Positions 49,738 to 58,297 of a stretch of 64,000 nt of DNA are shown piece after piece. The stretch spans positions 1 to 64,000 of the forward strand of contig NZ_JANGCE010000008.1 in the NCBI RefSeq assembly GCF_024462775.1, given 5' to 3'. Below the pieces are notes generated by a model. That model worked only from the letters and a program-made list of their open reading frames with translations. It was not told the origin of the DNA and made no database searches. Both the position numbers and the translations under genes were made by a program. The stretch comes from Butyricicoccus faecihominis. GTDB taxonomy: Bacteria > Bacillota > Clostridia > Oscillospirales > Butyricicoccaceae. Position 1 is the stretch's first letter, and each line of letters begins with the position of its first letter.

Positions 49738-51789
49738 CTAGTTAAACGCTTCGTCCTCGCTCGCGGCGAACATGTGCTCGACACGGTCGCGCAGCAGGGG
49801 ATAGGCGGCAAGCGCTGGGTCTTCCGCAAGCAGGGCCTCGGCTTCCTCGCGCGCGTGCTGCATCAGCGTTAGATCGCCCGCGAGGTCGGCCACGTGCAGC
49901 GCGGGCAGGCCGTGCTGGCGGCGGCCGAAAAAGTCGCCCGGCCCGCGCAGCGCAAGGTCGGATCGGGCAATTTCAAACCCGTCGGCGGTTTGGCACAGAA
50001 TCTTCAGGCGCTCGCGCGCGGGTTGCCCCTTGTCCGCGCCGAAAAAGACGCAGTAGCTTTGCCGCGTGCCGCGTCCGACGCGGCCGCGCAGCTGGTGCAG
50101 CTGGGAAAGGCCGAAGCGGTCCGCGTCCTCCACCACCATCAGGTTGGCGTTCGGCACGTCCACGCCGACCTCGATCACCGTGGTGGCGACCAGAATATCG
50201 TATGCCCCGGCGGCAAAATCACGCATGGTTTGATCTTTGTCCGCGTTTTTCATGCGGCCGTGCAGCACGGCGACGCGGCGGTGGGGCAGGGCCTTTTGCA
50301 GGTCGCGCGCGTGCTGCTCCGCGCTTTTCAGGTTGGTCTCGCCTTCCTCTACAAGGGGGCACACCACATAGGCCTGCCCGCCCGCGGCGATTTGCTTATC
50401 GATAAATTTGGTGATGCGGGCGCGCATGTGCTCGCCCACGGCGTAGGTCTCAATAGGCGTGCGGCCGGGCGGCAGCTCGTCCAGCACGGAAACGTCCAGA
50501 TCGCCGTACATGATCAGGGCGAGCGTGCGCGGGATGGGCGTGGCCGACATGACCAGCGTGTGCGGCGTTTGCCCCTTGGCCGCGAGGGCCGCGCGCTGCG
50601 CCACGCCGAACCGGTGCTGTTCGTCCGCGACGACCGCGCCGAGCCTGTGGAAGGTGACGCTCTGCTGGATGAGGGCGTGCGTGCCGATCACGACCTGCGC
50701 CTGACCGCTTTCGATGCGGGATAGCGCCTGCCGCTTTTGCGCCGCGCCCATGGAACCGGTCAGCAGGGTAACCGTGATATTCAGTGGGGCAAGCATTTTA
50801 ACGAGCGTTTCCGCGTGCTGGGCGGCCAAGATCTCGGTCGGCGCCATAAAAGCGGCTTGATATCCGTTTGCGGCGGCCAGCGCGCACAGCGCGGCGGCTA
50901 CCAGCGTTTTGCCGGAGCCGACATCGCCCTGCAAGAGGCGGTTCATCGGGCGGCCGGAGGCGCAGTCCGCGGCGATCTCGTCGATCGCGCGGCGCTGCGC
51001 GCCGGTCGGCGCAAAGGGCAGGACGGAGAGGAACGCGCGCAGTCCGTCCGCTTCAAAGGGGATGCCGTTGTCCGCGCGGCGGCGTTCTTTTAGCTGCTGC
51101 AAGCCGCAGCAGAGCAAAAACAGCTCTTCAAAGATCATGCGGCGGCGCGCGTCCTCCACATCCTGCTGCGTTTTAGGGCGGTGGATAGCGGCGAGCGCGT
51201 CGGCCGAGTCGATCAGCCGGTACTTGGCGCGAAGCAGCTGGGGCAGTGGATCGGGCCAATCACCCGCGACGGCGGCGAGCGCCGCCTCGGTCACATGCAG
51301 CATATCGCGCTGGGATATGCCGGAGGAAAGCGGATAAATGGGCACGATACGGCCCGGCGATTCGCCCGAGGCAGGCACAGGATCGGCCGCGGGCGATACC
51401 ATGGTACGCGCGCGGCCAGTACCCGTCACCCGGCCGCAAAAGAGGTATTCCTGACCCTCCCGCAGCGTGGCGGCGGCATATTTATTGTTAAAATAGGTAA
51501 TGTTAAGCGTACCCGTTTCATCGAACACGGTCAGCTTGGTTAGGTCGAGCCCACGGCGAATGCGGCGAAACGCGGGCGCGGTGCCCACGACGGCGCGCAC
51601 ACAGTACTTGTCCTCCGCCGTGACGCCGGAAATCGGGGTGATTTTGGTGCGGTCCTCATAATCTCGCGGATAGGTCAGCAGCGCGTCGCGCAGCGTGCGG
51701 ATATGCAGTTTTTGAAACAGACCGGCCTTTTTGGGCCCAACGCCCTTGGCCGCTGTGATAAAATCGGAAAGTGCGGGCAATTTTCGCAC
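49738..51789 (-). CDS. recG: ATP-dependent DNA helicase RecG
   Basis: A 683-residue helicase that remodels stalled forks and branched DNA. The N-terminal wedge/OB region (residues 1-240) is followed by the helicase core with Walker A LLQGDVGSGKTLVA near residue 290, DEQH in VVADEQHRFG near residue 390 and motif VI LHQLRGRVGRGTRQSYC near residue 585. The start is GTG at 51789. Its AAGGGTGG site almost touches the start codon, so initiation may be weak. It lies downstream of lexA, separated by an AT-rich inverted repeat. Confidence 0.95.
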   Translation of the reverse strand: MRKLPALSDFITAAKGVGPKKAGLFQKLHIRTLRDALLTYPRDYEDRTKITPISGVTAEDKYCVRAVVGTAPAFRRIRRGLDLTKLTVFDETGTLNITYFNNKYAAATLREGQEYLFCGRVTGTGRARTMVSPAADPVPASGESPGRIVPIYPLSSGISQRDMLHVTEAALAAVAGDWPDPLPQLLRAKYRLIDSADALAAIHRPKTQQDVEDARRRMIFEELFLLCCGLQQLKERRRADNGIPFEADGLRAFLSVLPFAPTGAQRRAIDEIAADCASGRPMNRLLQGDVGSGKTLVAAALCALAAANGYQAAFMAPTEILAAQHAETLVKMLAPLNITVTLLTGSMGAAQKRQALSRIESGQAQVVIGTHALIQQSVTFHRLGAVVADEQHRFGVAQRAALAAKGQTPHTLVMSATPIPRTLALIMYGDLDVSVLDELPPGRTPIETYAVGEHMRARITKFIDKQIAAGGQAYVVCPLVEEGETNLKSAEQHARDLQKALPHRRVAVLHGRMKNADKDQTMRDFAAGAYDILVATTVIEVGVDVPNANLMVVEDADRFGLSQLHQLRGRVGRGTRQSYCVFFGADKGQPARERLKILCQTADGFEIARSDLALRGPGDFFGRRQHGLPALHVADLAGDLTLMQHAREEAEALLAEDPALAAYPLLRDRVEHMFAASEDEAFN

Positions 51790-51801
51790 ACCACCCTTCG
51801 G

Positions 51802-51905
51802 GGAATTAGTAGTTAGGAATTAGGAATTAATAATTAAGGCTGCGCGCTATGCGTGTGCAATACTGTAGCGGCCAATTACAAATTACTAACTACTAATTCC
51901 TAATT
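51802..51905. repeat. AT-rich inverted repeat between lexA and recG
   Basis: Perfect 15-bp arms GGAATTAGTAGTTAG (51802-51816) and CTAACTACTAATTCC (51886-51900) enclose a 69-base centre that also has AATTAGGAATTA-type repeats near each end and a GC-rich middle. Its composition differs sharply from the flanking genes. It looks like a small palindromic insertion element. Confidence 0.75.
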
Positions 51906-51909
51906 ATTC

Positions 51910-52503
51910 TTAGTATTCCCGGTAAACCGCCTTGACGACGCCAAGGATTTGGCAGCCGTTGCCGTCGATCGGCGAATAGGCGGGGTTTTCGGGCAGCAGC
52001 CATACGCCGTCCGGCGTGATGGAAAGCGTTTTACAGGTCGCTTCATCCTCCAACAGGGCGATGACGATGTCGCCGTTTCGCGCGACCGCGTCCTGACGGA
52101 CGATGACAAGGTCGCCGTCCAGAATACCCGCGCCAATCATGGATTCGCCGCGGATGCGCAGCGCGTAATATTGGCCGCCCGCCGCGGCGGGCTCGAACGG
52201 TACAAAGCCGATGTTTTCCTCCACGGCTAAAATTGGCGCGCCGGCGGTGACGCGGCCCAGAATGGGCACGCGCGGCACCATGGAAGGCCCGCCCGTGGGA
52301 GATAGCGCGCGGGATTTGCGGTCGTCGGATTCAAGGTAGCCCGCTTCGCGCAGCTTTTTTAAATGGGCGTGCACGGTGGAGGGCGAGCGCAGATCCATTT
52401 CAGAGCAGATTTCGCGCACCGAGGGCGGGTAGCCGTGCTCCAGCGAAAATTCGCTGATAAAATCAAGGATCCTTTGCTGTTTGGCGGATATTTTCTTCAT
52501 CAT
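51910..52503 (-). CDS. lexA: LexA repressor
   Basis: A 197-residue SOS repressor. The winged helix is in residues 1-68 (QQRILDFISEFSLEHGYPPS, SPSTVHAHLKKL). The self-cleavage site is the Ala-Gly bond in GRVTAGAPILAVEEN near residue 85. The catalytic dyad is Ser in RGESMIGAGILDGD near residue 122 and Lys in LLEDEATCKTL near residue 160. GGGGAGAG lies 6 bases before ATG 52503. An SOS box in its leader shows autoregulation. Confidence 0.96.
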   Translation of the reverse strand: MMKKISAKQQRILDFISEFSLEHGYPPSVREICSEMDLRSPSTVHAHLKKLREAGYLESDDRKSRALSPTGGPSMVPRVPILGRVTAGAPILAVEENIGFVPFEPAAAGGQYYALRIRGESMIGAGILDGDLVIVRQDAVARNGDIVIALLEDEATCKTLSITPDGVWLLPENPAYSPIDGNGCQILGVVKAVYREY

Positions 52504-52532
52504 ATCGTGCTCTCCCCAGTCATGGTTAAAAG

Positions 52533-52546
52533 GAAACATACGTTCG
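52533..52546 (-). promoter_or_regulatory. SOS (Cheo) box of lexA
   Basis: CGAACGTATGTTTC on the minus strand matches the Gram-positive LexA consensus CGAACRNRYGTTYC at every position. It lies just downstream of the -10 box. Confidence 0.92.
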
Positions 52547-52556
52547 GTTATTCTTT

Positions 52557-52585
52557 ATTATACCGCGCGTTTTACAAAAAAGCAA
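52557..52585 (-). promoter_or_regulatory. lexA promoter
   Basis: On the minus strand TTGCTT (52585-52580) and TATAAT (52562-52557) have 17-base spacing. Confidence 0.75.
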
Positions 52586-52666
52586 ACAAATGTTTGCGAT
52601 ATGCGTTTAAATCGCGGGAAACCTGCCGGATCTTTACGCTGCGGCGGGTTTCGAGCGAACTCTTCC

Positions 52667-52695
52667 TTGTATTTCCGGGCGTTTTGATATAAAAT
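52667..52695 (+). promoter_or_regulatory. Promoter of the yloU-fakA-pth operon
   Basis: TTGTAT (52667-52672) and TAAAAT (52690-52695) are 17 bases apart. An AGGAGGG site precedes the yloU-like ATG. Confidence 0.65.
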
Positions 52696-52749
52696 AGGAA
52701 ATAGTATAAGCATAGAGGTAGGATCCATCGCACGTAGGAGGGTTTGTTT

Positions 52750-53100
52750 ATGACCATTAAGACCGATCTCGGATATATCGAAATCACAAACGAGGTGCTG
52801 GCCGGCATCGCCGGCTTCGCGGCGTCCAGCTGCTTCGGCGTCAAGGGCATGACCATGCGCTCGGTGACCGATGGGCTGGCCCATCTGCTCCGGCTGGAAA
52901 ACCAGTCGCGCGGGGTGCGTGTCGCGGAAGCGCCGGACGGCGGCGTGGGTATCGATCTGCATATCGCGGTCGAACACGGCGTCAATATCGCTACGGTGTG
53001 CCGCTCTATCATCGGCGAGGTGCGCTATCATGTGGAACGCCTGACCGGCGTGGACGTAAAAAACGTCGATATCTATGTCGAAAGCATCAAAGCCGATTAA
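52750..53100 (+). CDS. Asp23/Gls24-family protein (YloU-like)
   Basis: A 116-residue member of the Asp23/Gls24 (DUF322) family, with the pattern GYIEITNEVLAGIAGFAASSC near residue 8, VKGMTM, and GVDVKNVDIYVESI at the end. Proteins of this group are linked to envelope homeostasis. The ATG at 52750 follows AGGAGGG. It is immediately upstream of the fakA-type gene, an order conserved in Firmicutes as yloU-yloV. Confidence 0.92.
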   Translation: MTIKTDLGYIEITNEVLAGIAGFAASSCFGVKGMTMRSVTDGLAHLLRLENQSRGVRVAEAPDGGVGIDLHIAVEHGVNIATVCRSIIGEVRYHVERLTGVDVKNVDIYVESIKAD

Positions 53101-53117
53101 AGGGAGAGAAGCCGATC

Positions 53118-54761
53118 ATGTCAGATAAAAAAATCACGGGCGAGCTATTTTGCAGCATGGTGACCGAAGGCGCGCTCGCAATCGCCGAAAAGAAGGAGCA
53201 GGTCAACGAGCTGAACGTGTTCCCCGTGCCGGACGGCGATACGGGCACCAACATGTCGCTGACCATGGCCTCCGCGATGGAGGCGGTGGCAAAGCTGTCC
53301 GCGCCCACGCTCGGTAAGGCGGCGGAAACGACCGCCTCCGCGCTGCTGCGCGGCGCGCGCGGCAATTCGGGCGTTATTCTTTCGCTTTTATTCCGCGGCG
53401 TGGCAAAGCGCCTGCACGACCTGAACGAGGCGGACGGCTGCGATTTTGCCCTTGCCCTGCGCGAGGGTGTGGAGGCCGCCTATAAAGCCGTGATGAAACC
53501 GGCGGAGGGCACCATCCTCACCGTGTCCCGCGTCGCGGCGCAGTTTGCGGTAGAGCAGTGTCAGGCCGAAGCCGACCTGCCAGCGGAAAAGGTGTTTGAG
53601 GCCGTACTCGAACGCGGCAAGACCGCGCTCGAAGAGACCGTGCACCAAAATCCCGTTCTCGAAAAGGCCGGCGTGGTGGACGCGGGCGGCTTTGGCCTGC
53701 TCACCATTTGGGAAGGCATGTTCGACGCGCTGCGCGGCATCCATAAGGAACGCCAGACCGCCGCGCCGACCAAGGCCGCCGCGGATTTCGGCGCGATTTC
53801 GGAACAGGATATCACGTTCACCTATTGCACCGAGTTTATCGCGGAGCGCCGCGACAAGGCGCGCAACGTTGGCCGCATGCGCTCCATCCTGAGCGAGCTG
53901 GGCGACAGTCTGGTCGTTGTGGAGGACGAGGAGATCGTCAAGGTGCACGTCCACACCGACCAGCCGAACAAGGCGCTGGAGGAAGGCCTCAAATTCGGCC
54001 CGCTCCTCACCGTGAAGATCGAAAACATGCGCGAGCAGCACACCGCCAAGGTGATTGAGGGCACGGCGGACGCGCCCAAGGAGCGCGTCATCGTGCCGCC
54101 TGAAAAGAAATACGGCTTTGTGGCCATCGCCGCGGGCGACGGGCTGAAGGCCGTATTCAGCGATCTTGGCGTGGACGTCGTCGTGCAGGGCGGACAAACC
54201 ATGAACCCCTCAACGGACGATATCATCCACGCGGTGGACGCGGTGCCGGCTGAGATCGTGTTCGTGCTGCCGAACAATAAAAACATCATCATGGCGGCCG
54301 AACAGGCCGTGCATCTGGCGGAGGGCAAAAAGATCGTCGTCGTGCCGACCAAGACCATCCCGCAGGGGATTTCGGCCATGCTCGCCGTCGATACCGAGGG
54401 CGAGGAGGGCGCGATCGTCGCCGCCATGCAGGAGGCCGCGCACCATGTGCACAGCGGTCAGGTCACCTATGCCGCGCGCGATTCCGAGTTTGACGGTAAA
54501 CGCATCAAGCAGGGCGAATACCTTTCTCTGTGCGAGGGCAAGCTGTGCGCTTCCGGCAAGGAAAGCTCGGTGGTGAAAAAGCTCGTGCGCGAGCTTGTCG
54601 AGGAAAGCAGCGCGTTTGCCACCGTTATATACGGCGAAGGCGTGAGCGAAGAGGCGGCGATGGAGGTGGAAGCCCTGCTCCGCAAGGAGAACAAGGGGCT
54701 GGAGATCTCGGTCATCAACGGCGGACAGCCGGTGTACTACTATATCCTTTCCGTGGAATAA
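53118..54761 (+). CDS. fakA: Fatty acid kinase catalytic subunit / DAK2-domain protein (FakA, YloV)
   Basis: A 547-residue protein. The N-terminal DhaL (DAK2) ATP-binding domain covers about residues 1-200, with the Asp ligands in NVFPVPDGDTGTNMSLTM near residue 33 and GARGNSGVILSLLFRG. A middle region and a C-terminal DegV-like portion (GEGVSEEAAMEVEALL, GGQPVYYYILSVE) complete it. FakA phosphorylates fatty acids carried by FakB for membrane lipid synthesis. AAAGGGAGAGAAG precedes ATG 53118, 17 bases after yloU. Confidence 0.92.
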   Translation: MSDKKITGELFCSMVTEGALAIAEKKEQVNELNVFPVPDGDTGTNMSLTMASAMEAVAKLSAPTLGKAAETTASALLRGARGNSGVILSLLFRGVAKRLHDLNEADGCDFALALREGVEAAYKAVMKPAEGTILTVSRVAAQFAVEQCQAEADLPAEKVFEAVLERGKTALEETVHQNPVLEKAGVVDAGGFGLLTIWEGMFDALRGIHKERQTAAPTKAAADFGAISEQDITFTYCTEFIAERRDKARNVGRMRSILSELGDSLVVVEDEEIVKVHVHTDQPNKALEEGLKFGPLLTVKIENMREQHTAKVIEGTADAPKERVIVPPEKKYGFVAIAAGDGLKAVFSDLGVDVVVQGGQTMNPSTDDIIHAVDAVPAEIVFVLPNNKNIIMAAEQAVHLAEGKKIVVVPTKTIPQGISAMLAVDTEGEEGAIVAAMQEAAHHVHSGQVTYAARDSEFDGKRIKQGEYLSLCEGKLCASGKESSVVKKLVRELVEESSAFATVIYGEGVSEEAAMEVEALLRKENKGLEISVINGGQPVYYYILSVE

Positions 54762-54785
54762 AAGACAAAGGGCAACGAAAACAAC

Positions 54786-55424
54786 ATGTCGATATTTGAT
54801 ATCTTTGCAAAAATAGAGCGCGACCGGGAAACGCAGCGGACGCAGCCGATCGAGTGGCTGGTCGTCGGTCTGGGCAATCCCGGCGCCAAGTACGAGGGCA
54901 CGCGGCACAACGCGGGCTTCCGCGCGCTCGACGGTTACAGCAAAAAGTCCGGCCAGAAGATCGACCGGATGAAGTTTAAGGCCCTCGTGGGCGAGGGCGC
55001 GCTCGGCGGCAAACGGGTGCTGTTCGTCAAGCCGCAGACCTTTATGAACCTTTCCGGCGAGGCCGTGCGGGACGCAGCCGCGTTTTATCAGGTGCCGCCC
55101 GAGCGCGTGATCGTCCTTTCGGATGATGTTTCGCTCGATGTGGGCACGCTGCGCATCCGGCCCAAGGGCTCCGCGGGCGGGCAAAACGGGCTGAAAAACA
55201 TCATTTACCACCTGAAAAGCGAGGAGTTTCCCCGCGTCAAGATCGGCGTGGGGCACAAGCCGCACCCGGAGTACGATCTGGCGGATTGGGTGCTGTCCCG
55301 CTTTGGCGCGGAGGAGCAAAAGGCCATTGATAAGGCCTGCGCGGACGCGGTGGAAGCCGCGGCCTGCATCATTGCAGAAGGCTGTCCCGCCGCCGCGCAA
55401 AAATTCAACGGCAAACGAATGTAG
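54786..55424 (+). CDS. pth: Peptidyl-tRNA hydrolase
   Basis: A 212-residue enzyme that frees tRNA from stalled peptidyl-tRNA. The core shows VVGLGNPGAKYEGTRHNAGF (catalytic His near residue 44), KPQTFMNLSGEAV near residue 80, SDDVSLDVGTLRIRPKGSAGG near residue 112 and HLKSEEFPRVKIGVG. An extra 22 residues (MSIFDIFAKIERDRETQRTQ and on) precede the usual start; no internal ATG gives a shorter form. It follows fakA by 24 bases and ends in a strong terminator. Confidence 0.95.
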   Translation: MSIFDIFAKIERDRETQRTQPIEWLVVGLGNPGAKYEGTRHNAGFRALDGYSKKSGQKIDRMKFKALVGEGALGGKRVLFVKPQTFMNLSGEAVRDAAAFYQVPPERVIVLSDDVSLDVGTLRIRPKGSAGGQNGLKNIIYHLKSEEFPRVKIGVGHKPHPEYDLADWVLSRFGAEEQKAIDKACADAVEAAACIIAEGCPAAAQKFNGKRM

Positions 55425-55432
55425 TAACAACC

Positions 55433-55482
55433 AAAAAGCGCCTCGGGCGAAAGCTAAAAAGCTTTTGCCCGAGGCGCTTTTT
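55433..55482. terminator. Bidirectional terminator between pth and the inositol-type operon
   Basis: Arms AAAAAGCGCCTCGGGC and GCCCGAGGCGCTTTTT pair perfectly, with a smaller AAAGCT/AGCTTT stem in the loop. Confidence 0.85.
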
Positions 55483-55514
55483 AAAAAGAAGAGAGAAAGA
55501 GAAGAAGAGCCGGA

Positions 55515-56417
55515 TTATACACCCGCGGTTTCGCGGATGTAATCGCGCGCTATTTTTGCAAAGTCAAGCGCGGTGGGCGTGGCCAGATATTGCTCGGCTT
55601 CGACCAGCATCCAGCCTGCAAAGCCGTGGCGGTCAAGAATATCGAACACGGTCTTAAAATCGATCGCGCCCTCGTCCCCGGGCACGGTGAAAATACCAAG
55701 CTTGACCGCGTTATTAAAATCGATGCCGAACGCGCGCACGACCTGCAATACGAGCGGGCGTATGTTTTTCAGGTGCACATACTGGATGCGATCGGCAAAA
55801 TGATCGTAGAACTTGGGGATGTCCACGCCGCAGAAGCACAGGTGTCCGGTATCCGCCAGCAGGTTGACATAGGCGGGATCGGTCATATCGCACAGCTTTT
55901 GCGTTTCCTCATGCGTTTCCACGCAGGTCCCGGTGTGCACGTGATAGACGAGGCGCAGCCCGTTGTCCTTGCAAAAGCGGCCCGCCTGATTCAGTCCGTC
56001 CGTAAAAAGCTTCCATTCCTCTTCGTTTAGCTTTTGCACGCCCTTGGCCGCGCGGTATTCGCGCGGGTCCCAGCAGGAGGAATTGGTGCCTTCCGCCGCA
56101 ATCACATATTGCGCGCCCATATCGAGGAAAAACTTCGCCTTTTCCTTGAGCGCTTCAAAGTATTCGTCGCGCAGCTCGCGGCAGGCGAACATCGTATCGC
56201 ACCAGCCGGAGGTGAGCTGTAGGCCGCGCTTGTCAAATTCGGGCCGCAGCGTCTTGGCGTCGCGGGGAAATTTGCGGCTGTTTTCAATACCGGCGTAGCC
56301 CGCGGCGGCCGCTTGATCGATAATATCGTAGAAAGAGTAGCCGTCGCCCAGCAGCGGATCGGTCATATCGTCGTTGCACCAGTTGATCGGATGCACGCCG
56401 ATCTGTACGTTTTTCAT
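55515..56417 (-). CDS. IolE-like inosose dehydratase (xylose isomerase-like TIM barrel)
   Basis: A 300-residue TIM-barrel protein. The start, IGVHPINWCNDDMTDPLLGDG, follows the iG..PI.W.NDD pattern of 2-keto-myo-inositol dehydratase (IolE), and metal-ligand regions include GLRLVYHVHTGTCVETHEET near residue 155, LLADTGHLCFCG near residue 190 and YVHLKNIRP. It should dehydrate or epimerise a keto-cyclitol or keto-sugar. Next to a Gfo/Idh dehydrogenase this recreates the first two steps of inositol breakdown. It is the last gene of the CUT2 operon. Confidence 0.82.
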   Translation of the reverse strand: MKNVQIGVHPINWCNDDMTDPLLGDGYSFYDIIDQAAAAGYAGIENSRKFPRDAKTLRPEFDKRGLQLTSGWCDTMFACRELRDEYFEALKEKAKFFLDMGAQYVIAAEGTNSSCWDPREYRAAKGVQKLNEEEWKLFTDGLNQAGRFCKDNGLRLVYHVHTGTCVETHEETQKLCDMTDPAYVNLLADTGHLCFCGVDIPKFYDHFADRIQYVHLKNIRPLVLQVVRAFGIDFNNAVKLGIFTVPGDEGAIDFKTVFDILDRHGFAGWMLVEAEQYLATPTALDFAKIARDYIRETAGV

Positions 56418-56433
56418 TATTTGTCCCGTCCTT

Positions 56434-57249
56434 TCACTTGCTCAAATACCGGCGCACATACTCGGTCACCTTTTTGATATAGATCTTTTCATCCTGTTCG
56501 CCCTCGTACTCGATGGACAGCGTGCCGTCGAATCCGGCGGCAGTCAGGATATCGAGGATCGCGGGCAGGTCGTACAGGGTGTCGTGGCCGTCCTCCGCCA
56601 CCTCGTTGATTTTCAGGTGGGCGTGCGCGGCGACGAGCTGTACGGTGGCGCGAATACCGTCCAAACCGTCCACGTAGTTACCGGTATCGAGCAGCAGGCT
56701 CAGGTTGTCGCGGTTTGTCTGTCCAAACAGCCGCAGCACATCCTTGGAAGCGGAAAGGAAGCCGCCGTGGTTATGGTTTTCAATGACGATGGACAAATCG
56801 AGCGTCTTGGCATAGTCGCAGAGCTCCTGTACACACGCGACCATTTCCGCCCAAGCGGTTTCGGGTTTCAGTAAGGCGGGCCCCTTTTTATGGATCTCGG
56901 GATCGGGACCGCCCATCCAGCCTGCGAACAGGCGAAAATGCGGGCTGCCGAGCGCCTTGCCGATAGGCATCCACGCCTTGGCGCGCTCCACCTGCGCGCG
57001 GTTCTGCTCGGGCGTCGGATAGCCGAAGCTGCAATCAAAGGCGATATTGCACACGCGCAGCCGCTTTTTGTCAAAATAGGCTTTCAGACTTTCGATATAC
57101 GCGGGATCGGTCGATGCAAAATGCTTATCCTCTACCTCAATGAAAGAAATGCCCAGCTCCTCGGCGCAGTAATCGGCAAAATCAAACAGCGTGCACTGGT
57201 TCTGCATAAAAAGGTGGTCGAGAGACTGGGAGCTGCAACTGATTTTCAT
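56434..57249 (-). CDS. Sugar phosphate isomerase/epimerase family protein
   Basis: A 271-residue xylose isomerase-like TIM-barrel (AP_endonuc_2 type). Conserved metal-site stretches are GISFIEVEDKHF near residue 32, LSIVIENHNHGGFL near residue 145, LLLDTGNYVDG near residue 180 and TLSIEYEGEQDE near residue 245. It is only distantly similar to the IolE-like neighbour. It lies 16 bases before it, so the two are co-translated. It may act as a keto-inositol or keto-sugar isomerase (IolI/IolH-like). Confidence 0.85.
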   Translation of the reverse strand: MKISCSSQSLDHLFMQNQCTLFDFADYCAEELGISFIEVEDKHFASTDPAYIESLKAYFDKKRLRVCNIAFDCSFGYPTPEQNRAQVERAKAWMPIGKALGSPHFRLFAGWMGGPDPEIHKKGPALLKPETAWAEMVACVQELCDYAKTLDLSIVIENHNHGGFLSASKDVLRLFGQTNRDNLSLLLDTGNYVDGLDGIRATVQLVAAHAHLKINEVAEDGHDTLYDLPAILDILTAAGFDGTLSIEYEGEQDEKIYIKKVTEYVRRYLSK

Positions 57250-57262
57250 ATTTATACTCCTA

Positions 57263-58243
57263 TCACGCGTCGAACCGGATGATCGAGCCGCCTGCCTTGG
57301 CGGATTCGTAGCAGGCTTCGATCAGTTCAACTACCTTGTATCCGTCGTCCACGCTGTTTTGGGGCGAAGCGCCGCCGAAAATGCATTCGTTAAACATATG
57401 GTCGTGCATTTGCGCGTAGCCCCATTTCACATTGTGCTCCAACGTGGCATACTGCTTGCCCTCCACCACCGCGCCGAGGCCGGAGGAATATCGGTAACTG
57501 TCCAGTTCCTCGGTGATCACGCTTTTGTGATCGCCGACGACCTGCACCCGCTCGAAGGGCGAGATCCACGAGGCGTGCCCGCAGGTGGAAATGACGCCGA
57601 ACGCGCCGCTTTTGAATTTCAGCTGCACGGCAAAGTTGTCCTCGATGGGGTAGAACGACGCTTCGCCGAGCGCGCGCAGCTCGGTGATATCGCCCAGCAG
57701 ATAGCGGGCCATATCCAGAAAGTGCACGGTGGTATCATACATGAAGCCGCCGGTCATGGCGATGTCGGTCAGCCACGCGGGATTTTGCATATCGCCGTCG
57801 TTTTGGATGATGTTGACGTTCGCAGGTTTGAAGTCCGGCTGGCTGACCGTGCGCTTCGCTTCCAGATAAACGGGCGCGAAACGCCTGTTGTAGCCGACGA
57901 ACACGTGCAGGCCGGTTTGGGCCTGCAAGGCGCGGATATGCTCCGCGTCCTTGAGCTCGGTCGCCAGCGGCTTTTCGACAAAAACATGCTTGCCGGCTTG
58001 CAGCGCCGCGACGCAAAGCGGACCGTGCGAGGTATTGGGCACGGTGATAAACACCATGTCCGCTTCGGAGGCAAGCAGCGCTTCGACCGAATCAAAGGCG
58101 GCGCAGCCAAAGGCGGCGGCGGCCTCTTTCGCGCGGGCAACGTTCATGTCGGTCATGCCATAGAGTTCTAGGCGTGGGTTGGATTGGATCAGGCCCGCGT
58201 GGAGCCGGCCCATGTTGCCTACGCCGATAATGCCAATTTTCAT
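57263..58243 (-). CDS. Gfo/Idh/MocA-family dehydrogenase, probable inositol 2-dehydrogenase type
   Basis: A 326-residue enzyme with the Rossmann motif IGIIGVGNMGRLHAGLI at residue 3 and the family EKPLA motif (HVFVEKPLATELKDAEHI near residue 92), whose Lys is catalytic. The C-terminal domain has FMYDTTVHFLDMARYLLG, with the His that completes the active site, near residue 170. IolG is of this type. In this operon it should oxidise the imported cyclitol or sugar to a ketone for the downstream IolE-like enzyme. Substrate inferred. Confidence 0.9.
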   Translation of the reverse strand: MKIGIIGVGNMGRLHAGLIQSNPRLELYGMTDMNVARAKEAAAAFGCAAFDSVEALLASEADMVFITVPNTSHGPLCVAALQAGKHVFVEKPLATELKDAEHIRALQAQTGLHVFVGYNRRFAPVYLEAKRTVSQPDFKPANVNIIQNDGDMQNPAWLTDIAMTGGFMYDTTVHFLDMARYLLGDITELRALGEASFYPIEDNFAVQLKFKSGAFGVISTCGHASWISPFERVQVVGDHKSVITEELDSYRYSSGLGAVVEGKQYATLEHNVKWGYAQMHDHMFNECIFGGASPQNSVDDGYKVVELIEACYESAKAGGSIIRFDA

Positions 58244-58297
58244 AATGTTACTACCTTCCTGAAATAAAATATCGTAATCGTGAAGCGTTCCATGCTT

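Noticed and set aside
54210-55430. 406-codon open frame antisense to fakA and pth
   Set aside because: It spans two real genes and their gap, and has no recognisable motif or ribosome-binding site.
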